NCBI RefSeq assembly: GCF_900446215.1
Contig: NZ_UAQZ01000003.1
Coordinates: 248,001 to 312,000 of the forward strand
DNA from: Burkholderia cenocepacia
GTDB taxonomy: Bacteria > Pseudomonadota > Gammaproteobacteria > Burkholderiales > Burkholderiaceae
Direction: 5' to 3'
Length of the DNA: 64,000 nt
The notes under the pieces were generated by a model that had not been told where the DNA came from, did not search any database, and saw only the letters and a list, made by a program, of their open reading frames with translations. Shown here piece after piece: positions 54,148 through 63,278 of the stretch. Positions within the stretch are counted from its first letter, which is position 1; each line of letters starts with the position of its first letter. The translations under genes were made by a program, and so were the position numbers.

Positions 54148-55103
54148 GCATCGAGACGACAACGATCAAGTCCCTCGCGAACGGTGGCCCAGTGCCGCCG
54201 TCCGCGCAGATGGAGCTGCGCTACAAGGCGCCGTACGACTGGGCGCGCGTACTGCGCTTCTTCAGCGGGCGCGCGATTCCGGGTGTCGAGCAGGTCGCCG
54301 ACGGTGTATATCGCCGCATCGTCGATCTGCACGGCGATGCGGGCCGGCTCACCGTCACGAAACACCCGCGCAAGCATTGCCTGATCGCGACCGTCGAAGG
54401 GGCGGTCGCGCGTCACGTCGACGATGCATTCGCCGCGCGCGTCGCGACGATGTTCGACCTCGGCGCCGATCCGGCCGCGATCGGCGACGGGCTCGCGCGC
54501 GATCCGTGGTTCGCGCCGCTCGTCGACGCCGCGCCGGGGCTGCGCGTGCCGGGCGCGTGGTCGGGATTCGAGCTGGCCGTGCGCGCGATCGTCGGCCAGC
54601 AGGTGAGCGTGAAGGCCGCGACGACGATCGTCGGCCGGCTCGTCGAACGGGCCGGCGAACGCGTGATGCAGGACGACGACGGCGCGCCCGCGTGGCGGTT
54701 TCCGACACCCGACGCGCTGGCTGCGTGCGATCTCGACAAGATCGGGATGCCCGGCAAGCGGGTGGCCGCGCTGACCGGCGTGGCGCGCGCGGTGGCGGCC
54801 GGCGACGTGCCGGTCGATCGCGCGCATGCCGATCTCGCGACGCTGCGCAGCGCGTGGCTCGACCTGCCCGGCATCGGCCCGTGGACCGTCGAATACATCG
54901 CGATGCGTGCATGGCGCGACCCGGACGCGTGGCCGGCATCCGATCTCGTGCTGATGCAGTCGATCGCCGCGCGCGACCCGGCGCTCGACCGGCTCGCCAG
55001 CCAGAAGCGCCGCACCGAAGGCTGGCGGCCGTGGCGTGCGTATGCGGCGCTGCATCTGTGGAACGAAGTGGCCGACCGGGCAGGCGGCGCGCGCGGCGGG
55101 TAA
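54144..55103 (+). CDS. alkA: DNA-3-methyladenine glycosylase II
   Basis: Excises alkylated bases. The 319-aa protein has the AlkA N-terminal domain (MELRYKAPYDWARVLRFFSGRAIPGVE). The HhH-GPD fold contains VGQQVSVKAATTIVGRL, the hairpin LPGIGPWTVEYIAMRAW and the catalytic Asp in PASDLVLMQ. The TTG at 54144 overlaps the ada stop codon. An ATG at 54210 is possible, but would lose coupling. Confidence 0.92.
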   Translation: MSIETTTIKSLANGGPVPPSAQMELRYKAPYDWARVLRFFSGRAIPGVEQVADGVYRRIVDLHGDAGRLTVTKHPRKHCLIATVEGAVARHVDDAFAARVATMFDLGADPAAIGDGLARDPWFAPLVDAAPGLRVPGAWSGFELAVRAIVGQQVSVKAATTIVGRLVERAGERVMQDDDGAPAWRFPTPDALAACDLDKIGMPGKRVAALTGVARAVAAGDVPVDRAHADLATLRSAWLDLPGIGPWTVEYIAMRAWRDPDAWPASDLVLMQSIAARDPALDRLASQKRRTEGWRPWRAYAALHLWNEVADRAGGARGG

Positions 55104-55568
55104 GCGCGGCGGCCCGCGGCCGGGTGCGACCGCCGGAAGGCGGGGCTGCAACCCGGTGCGCAGGCGGCGCCGGCATGCGACAAGTGCCGGCGTGACGTGG
55201 CCCGTCATGGCGATGCCACGCCTGCGGCACCGGCCGGATGCCGCGCGTGCGACGTCTCCGGATGCGGGGTTTCCCGATCCATTCCGCGACACGGTTGCAC
55301 CTGCCGCCCCCCGTTCGCCGCGCCCGTTCCATCCGACGAATTCCGCTGACCGGCGTGCCGATCGGCCTCGTCCCGACCCGGCGATCGGGGCCGGCGCTGC
55401 CGCGCCCGGGCCGTCCGATCGCCCGCTCAGGCCCGTGCGCCATGCCCGGGGCCACCTCAAGCGCGGGTTCCGGCGAGATGTTAAAGTGCCCGCTACCAAC
55501 GAAGCGACCAACAATCCAGCCGGCCGCGCGCGGCGTTCTGCGCGCGGCCGTCACGCACTTGCGTCTCC
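55104..55568. other. GC-rich intergenic stretch, nothing convincing
   Basis: 465 bp between alkA and gshA. Long frames on both strands here reflect the high GC content and have no domain or ribosome-binding site support. No clear terminator or promoter was recognised. Confidence 0.4.
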
Positions 55569-57182
55569 ATGTCGAACACCATGACTCACCGCCAGTCCGA
55601 ACTGCTGCTGAATCGCCTCGACGCGCTGAGCTCGGGCCCGACGCGGCAGCATCTGCCCGACGGCCTGCGCGGCATCGAAAAGGAAAGCCTGCGCGTGACG
55701 CGCGACGGGATGATCGCGTTCACGCCGCATCCGCGCGCGCTCGGTTCGGCGCTCACGCATCCGGCGCTGACGACCGACTATTCCGAAGCGCTGATCGAAC
55801 TGATCACACCCGCCGAGCGCGACGCCGCGCTCACGCTCGAGCGCCTCGACGATCTGCATCGCTACGTCTATGCATCGCTCGGCGACGAGATGCTGTGGAA
55901 CGACTCGATGCCGGGCCTGCTGCCGGCCGACGACCAGATCCCGATCGCCGATTACGGCACGTCGAACATCGGCCGCCTGAAGACGGTGTACCGGCGCGGC
56001 CTCGCGTATCGCTACGGCCGCACGATGCAGTGCATCGCCGGCATCCACTACAACTACTCGCTGCACGAGGAAGTGTGGCGGCGCCTGCATGCGGAAGAAG
56101 GGTCCACGGCGACGCTCGTCGATTACCAGTCGGAACGCTATCTTGCGCAGATCCGCAACTTCCGCCGCCGCAGCTGGCTGCTGATGTACCTGTTCGGCGC
56201 GTCGCCGGTGCTCGACACCAGGTTCCTGCGCGGCAAGCCGCACAAACTCGATACGTTCGACGCCGATACGCTGTACCGGCCGTATGCGACCAGCCTGCGG
56301 ATGAGCGATCTCGGCTACTCGAACACGACGGCCCAGGCCGCGCTGCATGTCGACTACAACACGCTGCCCGGTTATCTCGACGCGCTGTCGAAGGCCGTGA
56401 GCGAGCCGTATCCGGCGTACGAGGCGATCGGCACGCATCGCGACGGCGAGTGGATCCAGATCAACACGAACGTGCTGCAGATCGAGAACGAGTTCTACTC
56501 GACGATCCGGCCGAAGCGCGTCACGTATTCGGGCGAGCGGCCGCTGCATGCGCTCGCGTCGCGCGGCGTCCAGTACATCGAAGTGCGCTGCCTCGACATC
56601 GATCCGTTCGAGCCGACCGGCATCGCGCTGGAGACCGCGCGCTTCATCGACGCGTTCCTGCTCGCGTGCGCACTCGACGAAAGCGCGCCGCTCGACTGCG
56701 ACGCGTACAAGGAAGCGAACGCGAACTTCGGCAGCGTGACGATGGACGGCCGCAAGCCGGGGCTCACGCTGACGCGCGACGGCCAATCGATCACGCTGCG
56801 GCAGTGGGCCGACGAACTGATGGCCGATATCGAGATCGTCGGTCACCGGCTCGACGAAATCCGCGGCGGCGACGAGCATGCGCGCGCGATCGCCGCGCAG
56901 CGCGACAAGCTCGCCGATCCCGAACGCACGCCTTCCGCGCGCGTGCTGCGCACGATGCGCGAGAACGGCCAGTCGTTCCTCGCGTTCGCGCTCGCGCAGA
57001 GCGAAGCGCATGCCGCGCATTTCCGCGCGCATCCGCCGTCGGCCGAGACGCTGCGCACCGAGCAGGCGCTCGCCGCGAAGTCGCTGGCCGAGCAGGCCGA
57101 GCTCGAAGCGAAGGAGGCCGGATCGTTCGACGCATTCGTCGCCGCCTATCGCGCCTATACGCTGAACCGCTTCAGCGTGTGA
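55569..57182 (+). CDS. gshA: Glutamate-cysteine ligase
   Basis: Catalyses the first, rate-limiting step of glutathione synthesis. The 537-aa protein is the E. coli-type enzyme with RGIEKESLRVTRDG, TTDYSEALIELITP, NIGRLKTVYRRGLAYRYG, CIAGIHYNYSL and QYIEVRCLDIDPFEPTGI, which together form the ATP and substrate sites. The start MSNTMTHRQSELL fits the family. No gshB is nearby. Confidence 0.96.
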   Translation: MSNTMTHRQSELLLNRLDALSSGPTRQHLPDGLRGIEKESLRVTRDGMIAFTPHPRALGSALTHPALTTDYSEALIELITPAERDAALTLERLDDLHRYVYASLGDEMLWNDSMPGLLPADDQIPIADYGTSNIGRLKTVYRRGLAYRYGRTMQCIAGIHYNYSLHEEVWRRLHAEEGSTATLVDYQSERYLAQIRNFRRRSWLLMYLFGASPVLDTRFLRGKPHKLDTFDADTLYRPYATSLRMSDLGYSNTTAQAALHVDYNTLPGYLDALSKAVSEPYPAYEAIGTHRDGEWIQINTNVLQIENEFYSTIRPKRVTYSGERPLHALASRGVQYIEVRCLDIDPFEPTGIALETARFIDAFLLACALDESAPLDCDAYKEANANFGSVTMDGRKPGLTLTRDGQSITLRQWADELMADIEIVGHRLDEIRGGDEHARAIAAQRDKLADPERTPSARVLRTMRENGQSFLAFALAQSEAHAAHFRAHPPSAETLRTEQALAAKSLAEQAELEAKEAGSFDAFVAAYRAYTLNRFSV

Positions 57183-57269
57183 CGCTCGCGCATGCGGCCG
57201 GCGCAGGGTGCGCCGCGCCGCTGCCGCGCGATCCGTCCGATTCCGTCGGTGATCGGGTCGGTGATCCGG

Positions 57270-57587
57270 TCAGTGATGCGCGTACGTGCCGCGATCGGCC
57301 GCGTGCGGCAGCATCGGCTTGCCCGATTCCGTGTGGGACCGGCCGTCGCTGCCGTAACCGGCCGCGTCGCCCTCAGTGCGCGCCTGCGCCGCGCGCTGCA
57401 TGACCGCCTGCATGTTTTCCGGAAAGTCCGGACTGCTTGCGAGGCTCGTCCGGTAGCCGGCGGCCTGCAGCTCCACGAGCTCCTGGCGGACCTGCGCGCG
57501 CGTGAGCGTCGACGCGGCTTGCGCGTGAGCGGCGAACGCCGCGCCGATCAGCACGAACGCGCATGCCGCGTGTTTCATCGTCTTCAT
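57270..57587 (-). CDS. DUF4148 exported protein
   Basis: A 105-aa protein with a Sec signal peptide (MKHAACAFVLIGAAFAAHAQA). A DUF4148-type mature part follows (LTRAQVRQELVELQAAGYRTS...FPENMQAVMQRA). Such small periplasmic proteins occur in many copies in Burkholderia and have no known function. It is convergent with gshA. An in-frame second ATG at residue 4 may be the real start. Confidence 0.85.
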   Translation of the reverse strand: MKTMKHAACAFVLIGAAFAAHAQAASTLTRAQVRQELVELQAAGYRTSLASSPDFPENMQAVMQRAAQARTEGDAAGYGSDGRSHTESGKPMLPHAADRGTYAHH

Positions 57588-58009
57588 CGTGTGTGCTCCG
57601 TGAGGTTCCGGTGCCGCGCCGTTGCTGGCGCGGGCGGAAACGATGCAGCCAGTCTAGGCTTCGGAGGCCAAACGAAACATCCTCGTGGCTGGCAGTCACC
57701 TTTTCCGGTCGCGCAACATTGCGCGCGCACCGGTGAGCCGGCCGCGACGGGTTGCCTGTCGAACGCGACAGCTGCGCGCCATCTGCCGGTCATCGTGCGG
57801 CGGACGGTCCGCATCGGCTCGCCCGCATCGGGCTTCTCCCCCCTTGTACAAGCGCGTCGCGCCTCCTAACCTCTTTTAAGCGACCGATCGGTTGGCCGCG
57901 CAACGTCGTTGCGTACGCAAGCGCCCGATCGTGGTCGTGACTGCAGGACATCGCCTTGACCCGAACCCGGCACATCGACATGCGCGCCCGGGTCGACTCT
58001 GGAGACACG
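57588..58009. other. Divergent regulatory region between DUF4148 gene and lctP
   Basis: 422 bp without a gene. A perfect 10-bp palindrome ACCGATCGGT at 57883-57892 (within CGACCGATCGGTTGG) lies 118 bp upstream of the lctP ATG and could be an operator. No strong promoter match was seen by eye. Confidence 0.4.
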
Positions 58010-59650
58010 ATGAATCCCACCGACGCCCTACCGCCCGGCATCGTCTTCGCGCAACCGTTGACGCCCGTCGCCCACTCGCTGCTCCTGTCGTTCCTCGTCG
58101 CCGCGATCCCGATCGCGGTCGCGCTGATCGCGCTCGGCGTGCTGCGTCGCCCCGCGTGGCAGGCGTCGCTGGCCGGGCTCGTCGCGGGCCTCGCGGTCGC
58201 GATCGGCGCGTGGGGGATGCCGGCCGGGCTCGCGTTCAACGCGGTCGGCGCCGGCATGGCGCTCGCGGTCGTGCCGGTGATGTGGATCGTCTTCAACGCG
58301 CTGCTGCTCTACAACATCGCGGTGAAGTCGGGCCGCTTCGACCAGTTCCGGCAGTGGATGCTCGACAACCTGCCCGACGATCGCCGCCTCGTGCTGCTCG
58401 TCGTCGCGTTCTCGTTCGGTTGTCTGCTCGAAGGGATCTCCGGATTCGGCACGCCGGTCGCGATCACGAGCGCGCTCTTGATCGCGCTCGGCTTTCCCGC
58501 GCTCGAAGCGCTCACCTACACGCTGCTGTTCAACACGGCGCCGGTCGCGTTCGGCGCGCTCGGCGTGCCGATCACCGTGCTCGGCGCGGTCACGTCGCTG
58601 CCGCCCGCGACGCTCGCGCAGATGGTCGGCCGCCAGTTGCCGTTCTTCGCGCTGCTGCTGCCGTTCTACGTGGTCGGCGCATACGGCGGGCTGCGCTCGA
58701 TCGCGAAGCTGTGGCCCGCGCTGCTCGTGTCGGGCGGCAGCTTCGCGCTCGCGCAGTTCGTCACGTCGAACTTCCTCGGCTACCAGCTCACCGACGTGCT
58801 GTCGTCGCTCACGTCGCTGATCGTGACGATCGGCTTCCTGCAGGTGTGGAAGCCGCAGCCCGATCCGCAATACGCGCTCGCGCGCAGCGTGCCGGCCGCC
58901 GCCGGCGCCGCGCGCGCGGGCTTCGGCGGCTGGTTGCCGTGGCTCGTCGTGTCGGTGGTCGTGATCGTGTGGGTACACGCGAACGTCGCGGCGATCGGCG
59001 ACGTGAAGATCAAGTGGCCGGGCCTGCACAACGCCGTGTACGTGTCGCTGTACCACAAGCCGTATGCGGCGATCTGGGATTTCCAGCCGCTCGGCACGGG
59101 CACCGCGATCCTGCTGTCGGCGATCGTCACGGCCGCGCTGACGCGTACCGGCCCCGGCGCGTTCGTCGAATGCGTGGTGAAGACGTGGCGGCAGACGTGG
59201 ATCGCGATCGTCACGGTGATGATGATCGTCGGGCTCGCGTACCTGCTGAACTACTCGGGCATCAGCTATACGCTCGGCACCGGCGTCGCGTCGACCGGTG
59301 CGCTGTTCCCGCTGGTGTCCGCGTCGCTCGGCTGGATCGCCGTGTTCCTGTCCGGCAGCGACACGTCGGGCAACGCGCTGTTCGGCAACCTGCAGGTCGT
59401 CGCCGCGCGCCAGCTCGGCCTCGATCCGGTGCTGATGGCCGCCACCAACTCGTCGGGCGGCGTGATGGGCAAGATGATCTCGCCGCAGAACATCGCGACG
59501 GGCGTATCGACGACGGACCTGAAAGGGCAGGAGGGCGTCGTGTTCGCGCGCACCTTCTGGCACAGCGTGATCCTCACGCTGTTGCTCGGCGTGCTGGTGT
59601 TCCTGCAGCAGCACGTGCTGACCTGGATGATTCCGGCGCTGCCGAAGTGA
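58010..59650 (+). CDS. lctP: L-lactate permease
   Basis: Proton-coupled uptake of lactate, and possibly glycolate, across the inner membrane. The 546-aa protein has about 12-14 hydrophobic helices and the family segments FSFGCLLEGISGFGTPVAIT, NTAPVAFGALGVPI, SGSDTSGNALFGNLQ and TNSSGGVMGKMISPQNIATG. ATG 58010 has GGAGA 5 bases upstream; the in-frame upstream reading adds a hydrophilic, unlikely extension. The LysR gene downstream is on the other strand. Confidence 0.95.
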   Translation: MNPTDALPPGIVFAQPLTPVAHSLLLSFLVAAIPIAVALIALGVLRRPAWQASLAGLVAGLAVAIGAWGMPAGLAFNAVGAGMALAVVPVMWIVFNALLLYNIAVKSGRFDQFRQWMLDNLPDDRRLVLLVVAFSFGCLLEGISGFGTPVAITSALLIALGFPALEALTYTLLFNTAPVAFGALGVPITVLGAVTSLPPATLAQMVGRQLPFFALLLPFYVVGAYGGLRSIAKLWPALLVSGGSFALAQFVTSNFLGYQLTDVLSSLTSLIVTIGFLQVWKPQPDPQYALARSVPAAAGAARAGFGGWLPWLVVSVVVIVWVHANVAAIGDVKIKWPGLHNAVYVSLYHKPYAAIWDFQPLGTGTAILLSAIVTAALTRTGPGAFVECVVKTWRQTWIAIVTVMMIVGLAYLLNYSGISYTLGTGVASTGALFPLVSASLGWIAVFLSGSDTSGNALFGNLQVVAARQLGLDPVLMAATNSSGGVMGKMISPQNIATGVSTTDLKGQEGVVFARTFWHSVILTLLLGVLVFLQQHVLTWMIPALPK

Positions 59651-59746
59651 CGCGGCGCCGCGACAGAAGAAGGCACGAGGAAAGCAACGAGGGAAGGCGC
59701 GGGAAAAGCGCCACGTAGTGTGCGGAAGCGGTGAACGCGCGGCGGC

Positions 59747-60682
59747 TCAGCGCGCGTTCACCCGCCGCATCGTTCGTCCGGTTTCAACCGTGTCGGCCGC
59801 ATCGATCGCATCGGCCGCTTCGCCGTCGCCCGGCAGGATGCACGCGAGGAACGCGTCGATCGCGGGGCTCTGGCGGCGCGCCTTCAGGTAGTACACGTAT
59901 TCGTCGATCGTCGTGTCGACGCCGCGCAGCGCGATCACGCGCAGGTCCGGATGGCGCTCGGCCTCGCCGAGCGGAAACAGGCTGCCGCCTACGCCATGCA
60001 GGATCGCCTCGCGAATCGCTTCGCGGCTGCCGATCTCGGCGACCGATGGGGCCGCGACGCCGGCCGCGGCGAGGATCGTCTCCGTGCAGCGGCGCGTGAC
60101 CGACCCTTCCTCGCGGATCAGCAGCCGCACGTCGGCGAGCTGCGCCGGGTCGATCGAATCGAATCGCGCGAGCGGATGACGGCGATGCACGACGAGCACC
60201 AGCGGATCGGTCGAGATCACCTTGCGTTCCAGGCCGTCGGCGTCGTTGCGCTGCGACGAGACCGCGAGATCGATGCGGAATTCCTGCAGCGCCTGCAGGA
60301 TTTCCTCGGAGTTGCCGATCCGGCACGTGAGCGCGATCGACGGGTGCGCGCTCGAGAAGCGGCCGACCGCGTCCATGATGTAGTACGGGCCCGTCGCGCC
60401 GATCCGCAGGTGGCCTTCGAACAGGCCGCCGACGTTGCGCAGCATGATGTCGGCCTGCGCCTCGAGCGCGATCATCTGCTCGACGAGCGGCAGCAGCTCG
60501 ATGCCCGTGTCGGTCACCTCGAGCTTGCGGCCGCTGCGGTAGAACAGCTCGACGCCGTACACCTGCTCGACCTGCCGGATCTGCGCGGCAATCGTCGGCT
60601 GGCTCACGCCGAGGTGGCGCGCGGCGCGCGTGATGCTGCCCTGCCGGACGGTCGCGTGGAACGCCTTCAGCTGATCGAACAC
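59747..60682 (-). CDS. LysR-type transcriptional regulator
   Basis: A 311-aa LysR regulator with the N-terminal helix-turn-helix (GSITRAARHLGVSQPTIAAQI), a linker helix and a periplasmic-binding-protein-like effector domain (GHLRIGATGPYYIMDAV, LAVSSQRNDADGLE). It begins with a GTG. The pattern resembles CysB/CbbR-type members, including regulators of phosphonate use, but the effector cannot be told. It is divergent from the phospholipase gene with 229 bp between, so it may control that gene. Confidence 0.9.
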   Translation of the reverse strand: MFDQLKAFHATVRQGSITRAARHLGVSQPTIAAQIRQVEQVYGVELFYRSGRKLEVTDTGIELLPLVEQMIALEAQADIMLRNVGGLFEGHLRIGATGPYYIMDAVGRFSSAHPSIALTCRIGNSEEILQALQEFRIDLAVSSQRNDADGLERKVISTDPLVLVVHRRHPLARFDSIDPAQLADVRLLIREEGSVTRRCTETILAAAGVAAPSVAEIGSREAIREAILHGVGGSLFPLGEAERHPDLRVIALRGVDTTIDEYVYYLKARRQSPAIDAFLACILPGDGEAADAIDAADTVETGRTMRRVNAR

Positions 60683-60911
60683 GACTCGGCTTCTCCCCCC
60701 TCTTCATCGCGCGTCAGCGTAGCGCACGCATATGTCGGCCGCATGAAAGGCGCGCCGTGCGCCGCTTCCAAAAAAATCCTGTGGGTCACCCAAAGAAACC
60801 TGCGGGAACCGGTCACGGCCGGGACATGCCGGTGCGGGGTAATAACGGCGACGCAGATCGCCGGCCCGCTCGTCCGGCGACCCCACTCCCACCGACCACA
60901 GGGTGCTTTTC

Positions 60912-63083
60912 ATGTCCTCGAACAATCGACGCGATTTCCTGCGCCTCGCCGCGCAGTCGGCCGGCGCGATGGCCGCCTACGCGGGCTTTCCGCCCGCGAT
61001 CCGCAATGCGCTGGCGATGCCGGCCGCCTATCGCACCGGCACGATCCGCGACGTCGAGCACGTCGTGATCTTCATGCAGGAAAACCGTTCGTTCGACCAT
61101 TACTTCGGCGGGCTGCGCGGCGTGCGCGGCTTCGACGACCCGCGTCCGCACCTGCTGCCGAACGGCGCACCGGTGTGGCAACAGCCGCCGGCATCGGTGT
61201 TCACGAAGAATTACCACTCGCGCGGGCTCGATCCGTCCGCGCCGTACGTGCTGCCGTTCTACCTCGATCCGAAGCAGACGACCGAATTCCAGCCGGGCAC
61301 CAACCACGGCTGGAGCAGCGGCCACCTGTCCTGGAACAACGGCCAGTGGGATCAGTGGGTGAACCAGAAGCAGGACGTGCTGACGATGGGCTACCTGAAG
61401 CGCCAGGATCTCACGTACCACTACGCGCTGGCCGACGCGTTCACGATCTGCGATTCGTACTTCTGCTCCGCGCACGCCGACACGGCGCCGAACCGCATCT
61501 ACCTGTGGACCGGCACGATCGATTCGCGCAACGTCTACGGCAGCGCGCCGAACGGCCCGGGCATCGGCGAGCGCAACGACGTGAACGGCTACACGTGGAC
61601 GACCTACGCCGAACGCCTCGAGAACGCGAAGATCAGCTGGAAGGTGTACCAGGGCGGCACCGGCATCCCGGGCGACCCGACCGACAACTACACCGACAAC
61701 TCGCTGATGTTCTTCAAGCGCTTCCAGGTGAAGGAAGGCGCGAGCGGCCCGCTGGTCGACAAGGGCGCATCGAACCACACGCTCGCGGAGCTGAAGGCCG
61801 ACGTGCAGGCGAACCGGCTGCCGCAGGTGTCGTGGATCGTGTCGCCGTACAAGTACAGCGAGCACCCGCAGGCGTCGCCGACCGACGGCGCGTTCTACAT
61901 CAACATGGTGCTCGAAGCGCTGACGTCGAACCCGGAAGTGTGGGCGAAGACGGTGTTCATCCTGAACTACGACGAGAACGACGGACTGTTCGATCACGTC
62001 GTGCCGCCGGTGCCGCCGGTCACGAGCGGCGTGGGCGGGCAGGGGATCGTGTCGTCGAACCTGCTGTCGACCCTCGGCGACGAGCTGCTCGACCTGAACA
62101 AGTACCCGGGCGAAATGAGCCCGCTCGTGCCGGGCGCCGACCCGGGCGGCATCCAGCCGATCGGCCTCGGGCCGCGCGTGCCGCTGATCATCATCTCGCC
62201 GTGGACGAAGGGCGGCTGGGTCTGCTCGGAGACGTTCGACCATACGTCGGTGCTGCGTTTCCTCGAAGCGCGTTTCGGCGTGAAGGAACCGAACATCAGC
62301 GCGTGGCGCCGGTCGATCTGCGGCGACCTCACGTCGGCGTTCGACTTCTCCGCGCGCCCCGACACGCGCACGGTGAGCTTCACGGTGCCGCAGCACCTCG
62401 CGACGGCCGGCCAGGCGTACCAGGTGCCCGCGCAACAGTCGATGCCGGCGCAGGAGCCGGGCACGCGGCCGGCGCGTGCGCTGCCGTACGAGCTGTTCGT
62501 GCACAGCCGCGTGGGCGCGCATGACGACACCGTGTCGCTCGACTTCGCGAACACCGGCGACGCGGGCGCCGCGTTCTACGTGTACGACCGCCGCAACCCG
62601 GCGACGCCGCCGCGCCGCTACGCGGTGTCCGCGCGCGACCGCTTCGTCGACACGTGGAGCACGTCGGCCGCGCGCGGCGACTACCATCTCGCGGCCTACG
62701 GCCCGAACGGCTATCTGTGCGAGTTCCAGGGCAACACGCGGCTCGCCGCGGACGGCCGCCACGCGAACCCCGAAGCCAAGATCGGCTACGACGTGCGCAA
62801 TCGCCACGTGTACCTGCAACTGCGCAACAGCGGGCGCGCGAGCTGCCGCGTGACGGTCGACAACGCGTACAGCCATGCGCATGCACGCACCTACACGCTG
62901 GCGCCGGGCGAGCGCATCGAGGCGCACTTCGAGCTGTCGTCGAGCCACGGCTGGTACGATCTGACGATCACCGCGACCACGCTGCGCGGCGGCGACGACA
63001 AGGTCGTGCGCCGCTTCGCGGGCCACGTCGAGACGGGCCGGCCGAGCCACAGTGATCCGGGGCCGGTGAAGCACACGGCCTGA
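60912..63083 (+). CDS. plcN: Phosphocholine-specific phospholipase C, Tat-exported
   Basis: Cleaves phosphatidylcholine-type lipids to diacylglycerol and phosphocholine outside the cytoplasm. The 723-aa protein starts with a twin-arginine signal (SNNRRDFLRLAAQSAGAMA). The phosphoesterase domain shows VEHVVIFMQENRSFDHYFGGL, CSAHADTAPNRIYLWTGT, NYDENDGLFDHV and SPWTKGGWV. Two C-terminal DUF756-type beta domains lie at about 490-720. ATG 60912 follows AGGG; a GTG three codons earlier is less likely. Non-haemolytic PlcN against haemolytic PlcH cannot be settled from sequence alone. Confidence 0.9.
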   Translation: MSSNNRRDFLRLAAQSAGAMAAYAGFPPAIRNALAMPAAYRTGTIRDVEHVVIFMQENRSFDHYFGGLRGVRGFDDPRPHLLPNGAPVWQQPPASVFTKNYHSRGLDPSAPYVLPFYLDPKQTTEFQPGTNHGWSSGHLSWNNGQWDQWVNQKQDVLTMGYLKRQDLTYHYALADAFTICDSYFCSAHADTAPNRIYLWTGTIDSRNVYGSAPNGPGIGERNDVNGYTWTTYAERLENAKISWKVYQGGTGIPGDPTDNYTDNSLMFFKRFQVKEGASGPLVDKGASNHTLAELKADVQANRLPQVSWIVSPYKYSEHPQASPTDGAFYINMVLEALTSNPEVWAKTVFILNYDENDGLFDHVVPPVPPVTSGVGGQGIVSSNLLSTLGDELLDLNKYPGEMSPLVPGADPGGIQPIGLGPRVPLIIISPWTKGGWVCSETFDHTSVLRFLEARFGVKEPNISAWRRSICGDLTSAFDFSARPDTRTVSFTVPQHLATAGQAYQVPAQQSMPAQEPGTRPARALPYELFVHSRVGAHDDTVSLDFANTGDAGAAFYVYDRRNPATPPRRYAVSARDRFVDTWSTSAARGDYHLAAYGPNGYLCEFQGNTRLAADGRHANPEAKIGYDVRNRHVYLQLRNSGRASCRVTVDNAYSHAHARTYTLAPGERIEAHFELSSSHGWYDLTITATTLRGGDDKVVRRFAGHVETGRPSHSDPGPVKHTA

Positions 63084-63190
63084 CGGTTGCGCAGGGTCGC
63101 GCGAAGCGGGGCGGTTCGCCCGCCGCGCGCGACCCTCGCGTGCCGGCCGCATTCCGGCACGCCGGATTGGATTTTGGAAACTGAAAACTG

Positions 63191-63219
63191 TTGACAATAT
63201 GCCGGGCCGAGGGTATACA
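63191..63219 (+). promoter_or_regulatory. Near-consensus sigma-70 promoter before the GntR gene
   Basis: TTGACA and TATACA are exactly 17 bp apart, about 60 bp upstream of the GntR ATG. This is one of the best promoter matches in the window. Confidence 0.75.
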
Positions 63220-63278
63220 AGGATCATTCGCCGATATGGCGCCCTCGTTTTCATCCATAGCCCGCTGCCTGCCCGACC

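Noticed and set aside
54102..55554. Long minus-strand frames over alkA and the following gap
   Set aside because: Antisense of alkA extended by the GC-rich gap, with no ribosome-binding site or domain.
60782..60792. Small inverted repeat TGGGT-C-ACCCA between the LysR and phospholipase genes
   Set aside because: It is too short to call an operator without comparison to other genomes, and does not have the usual T-n11-A LysR layout.
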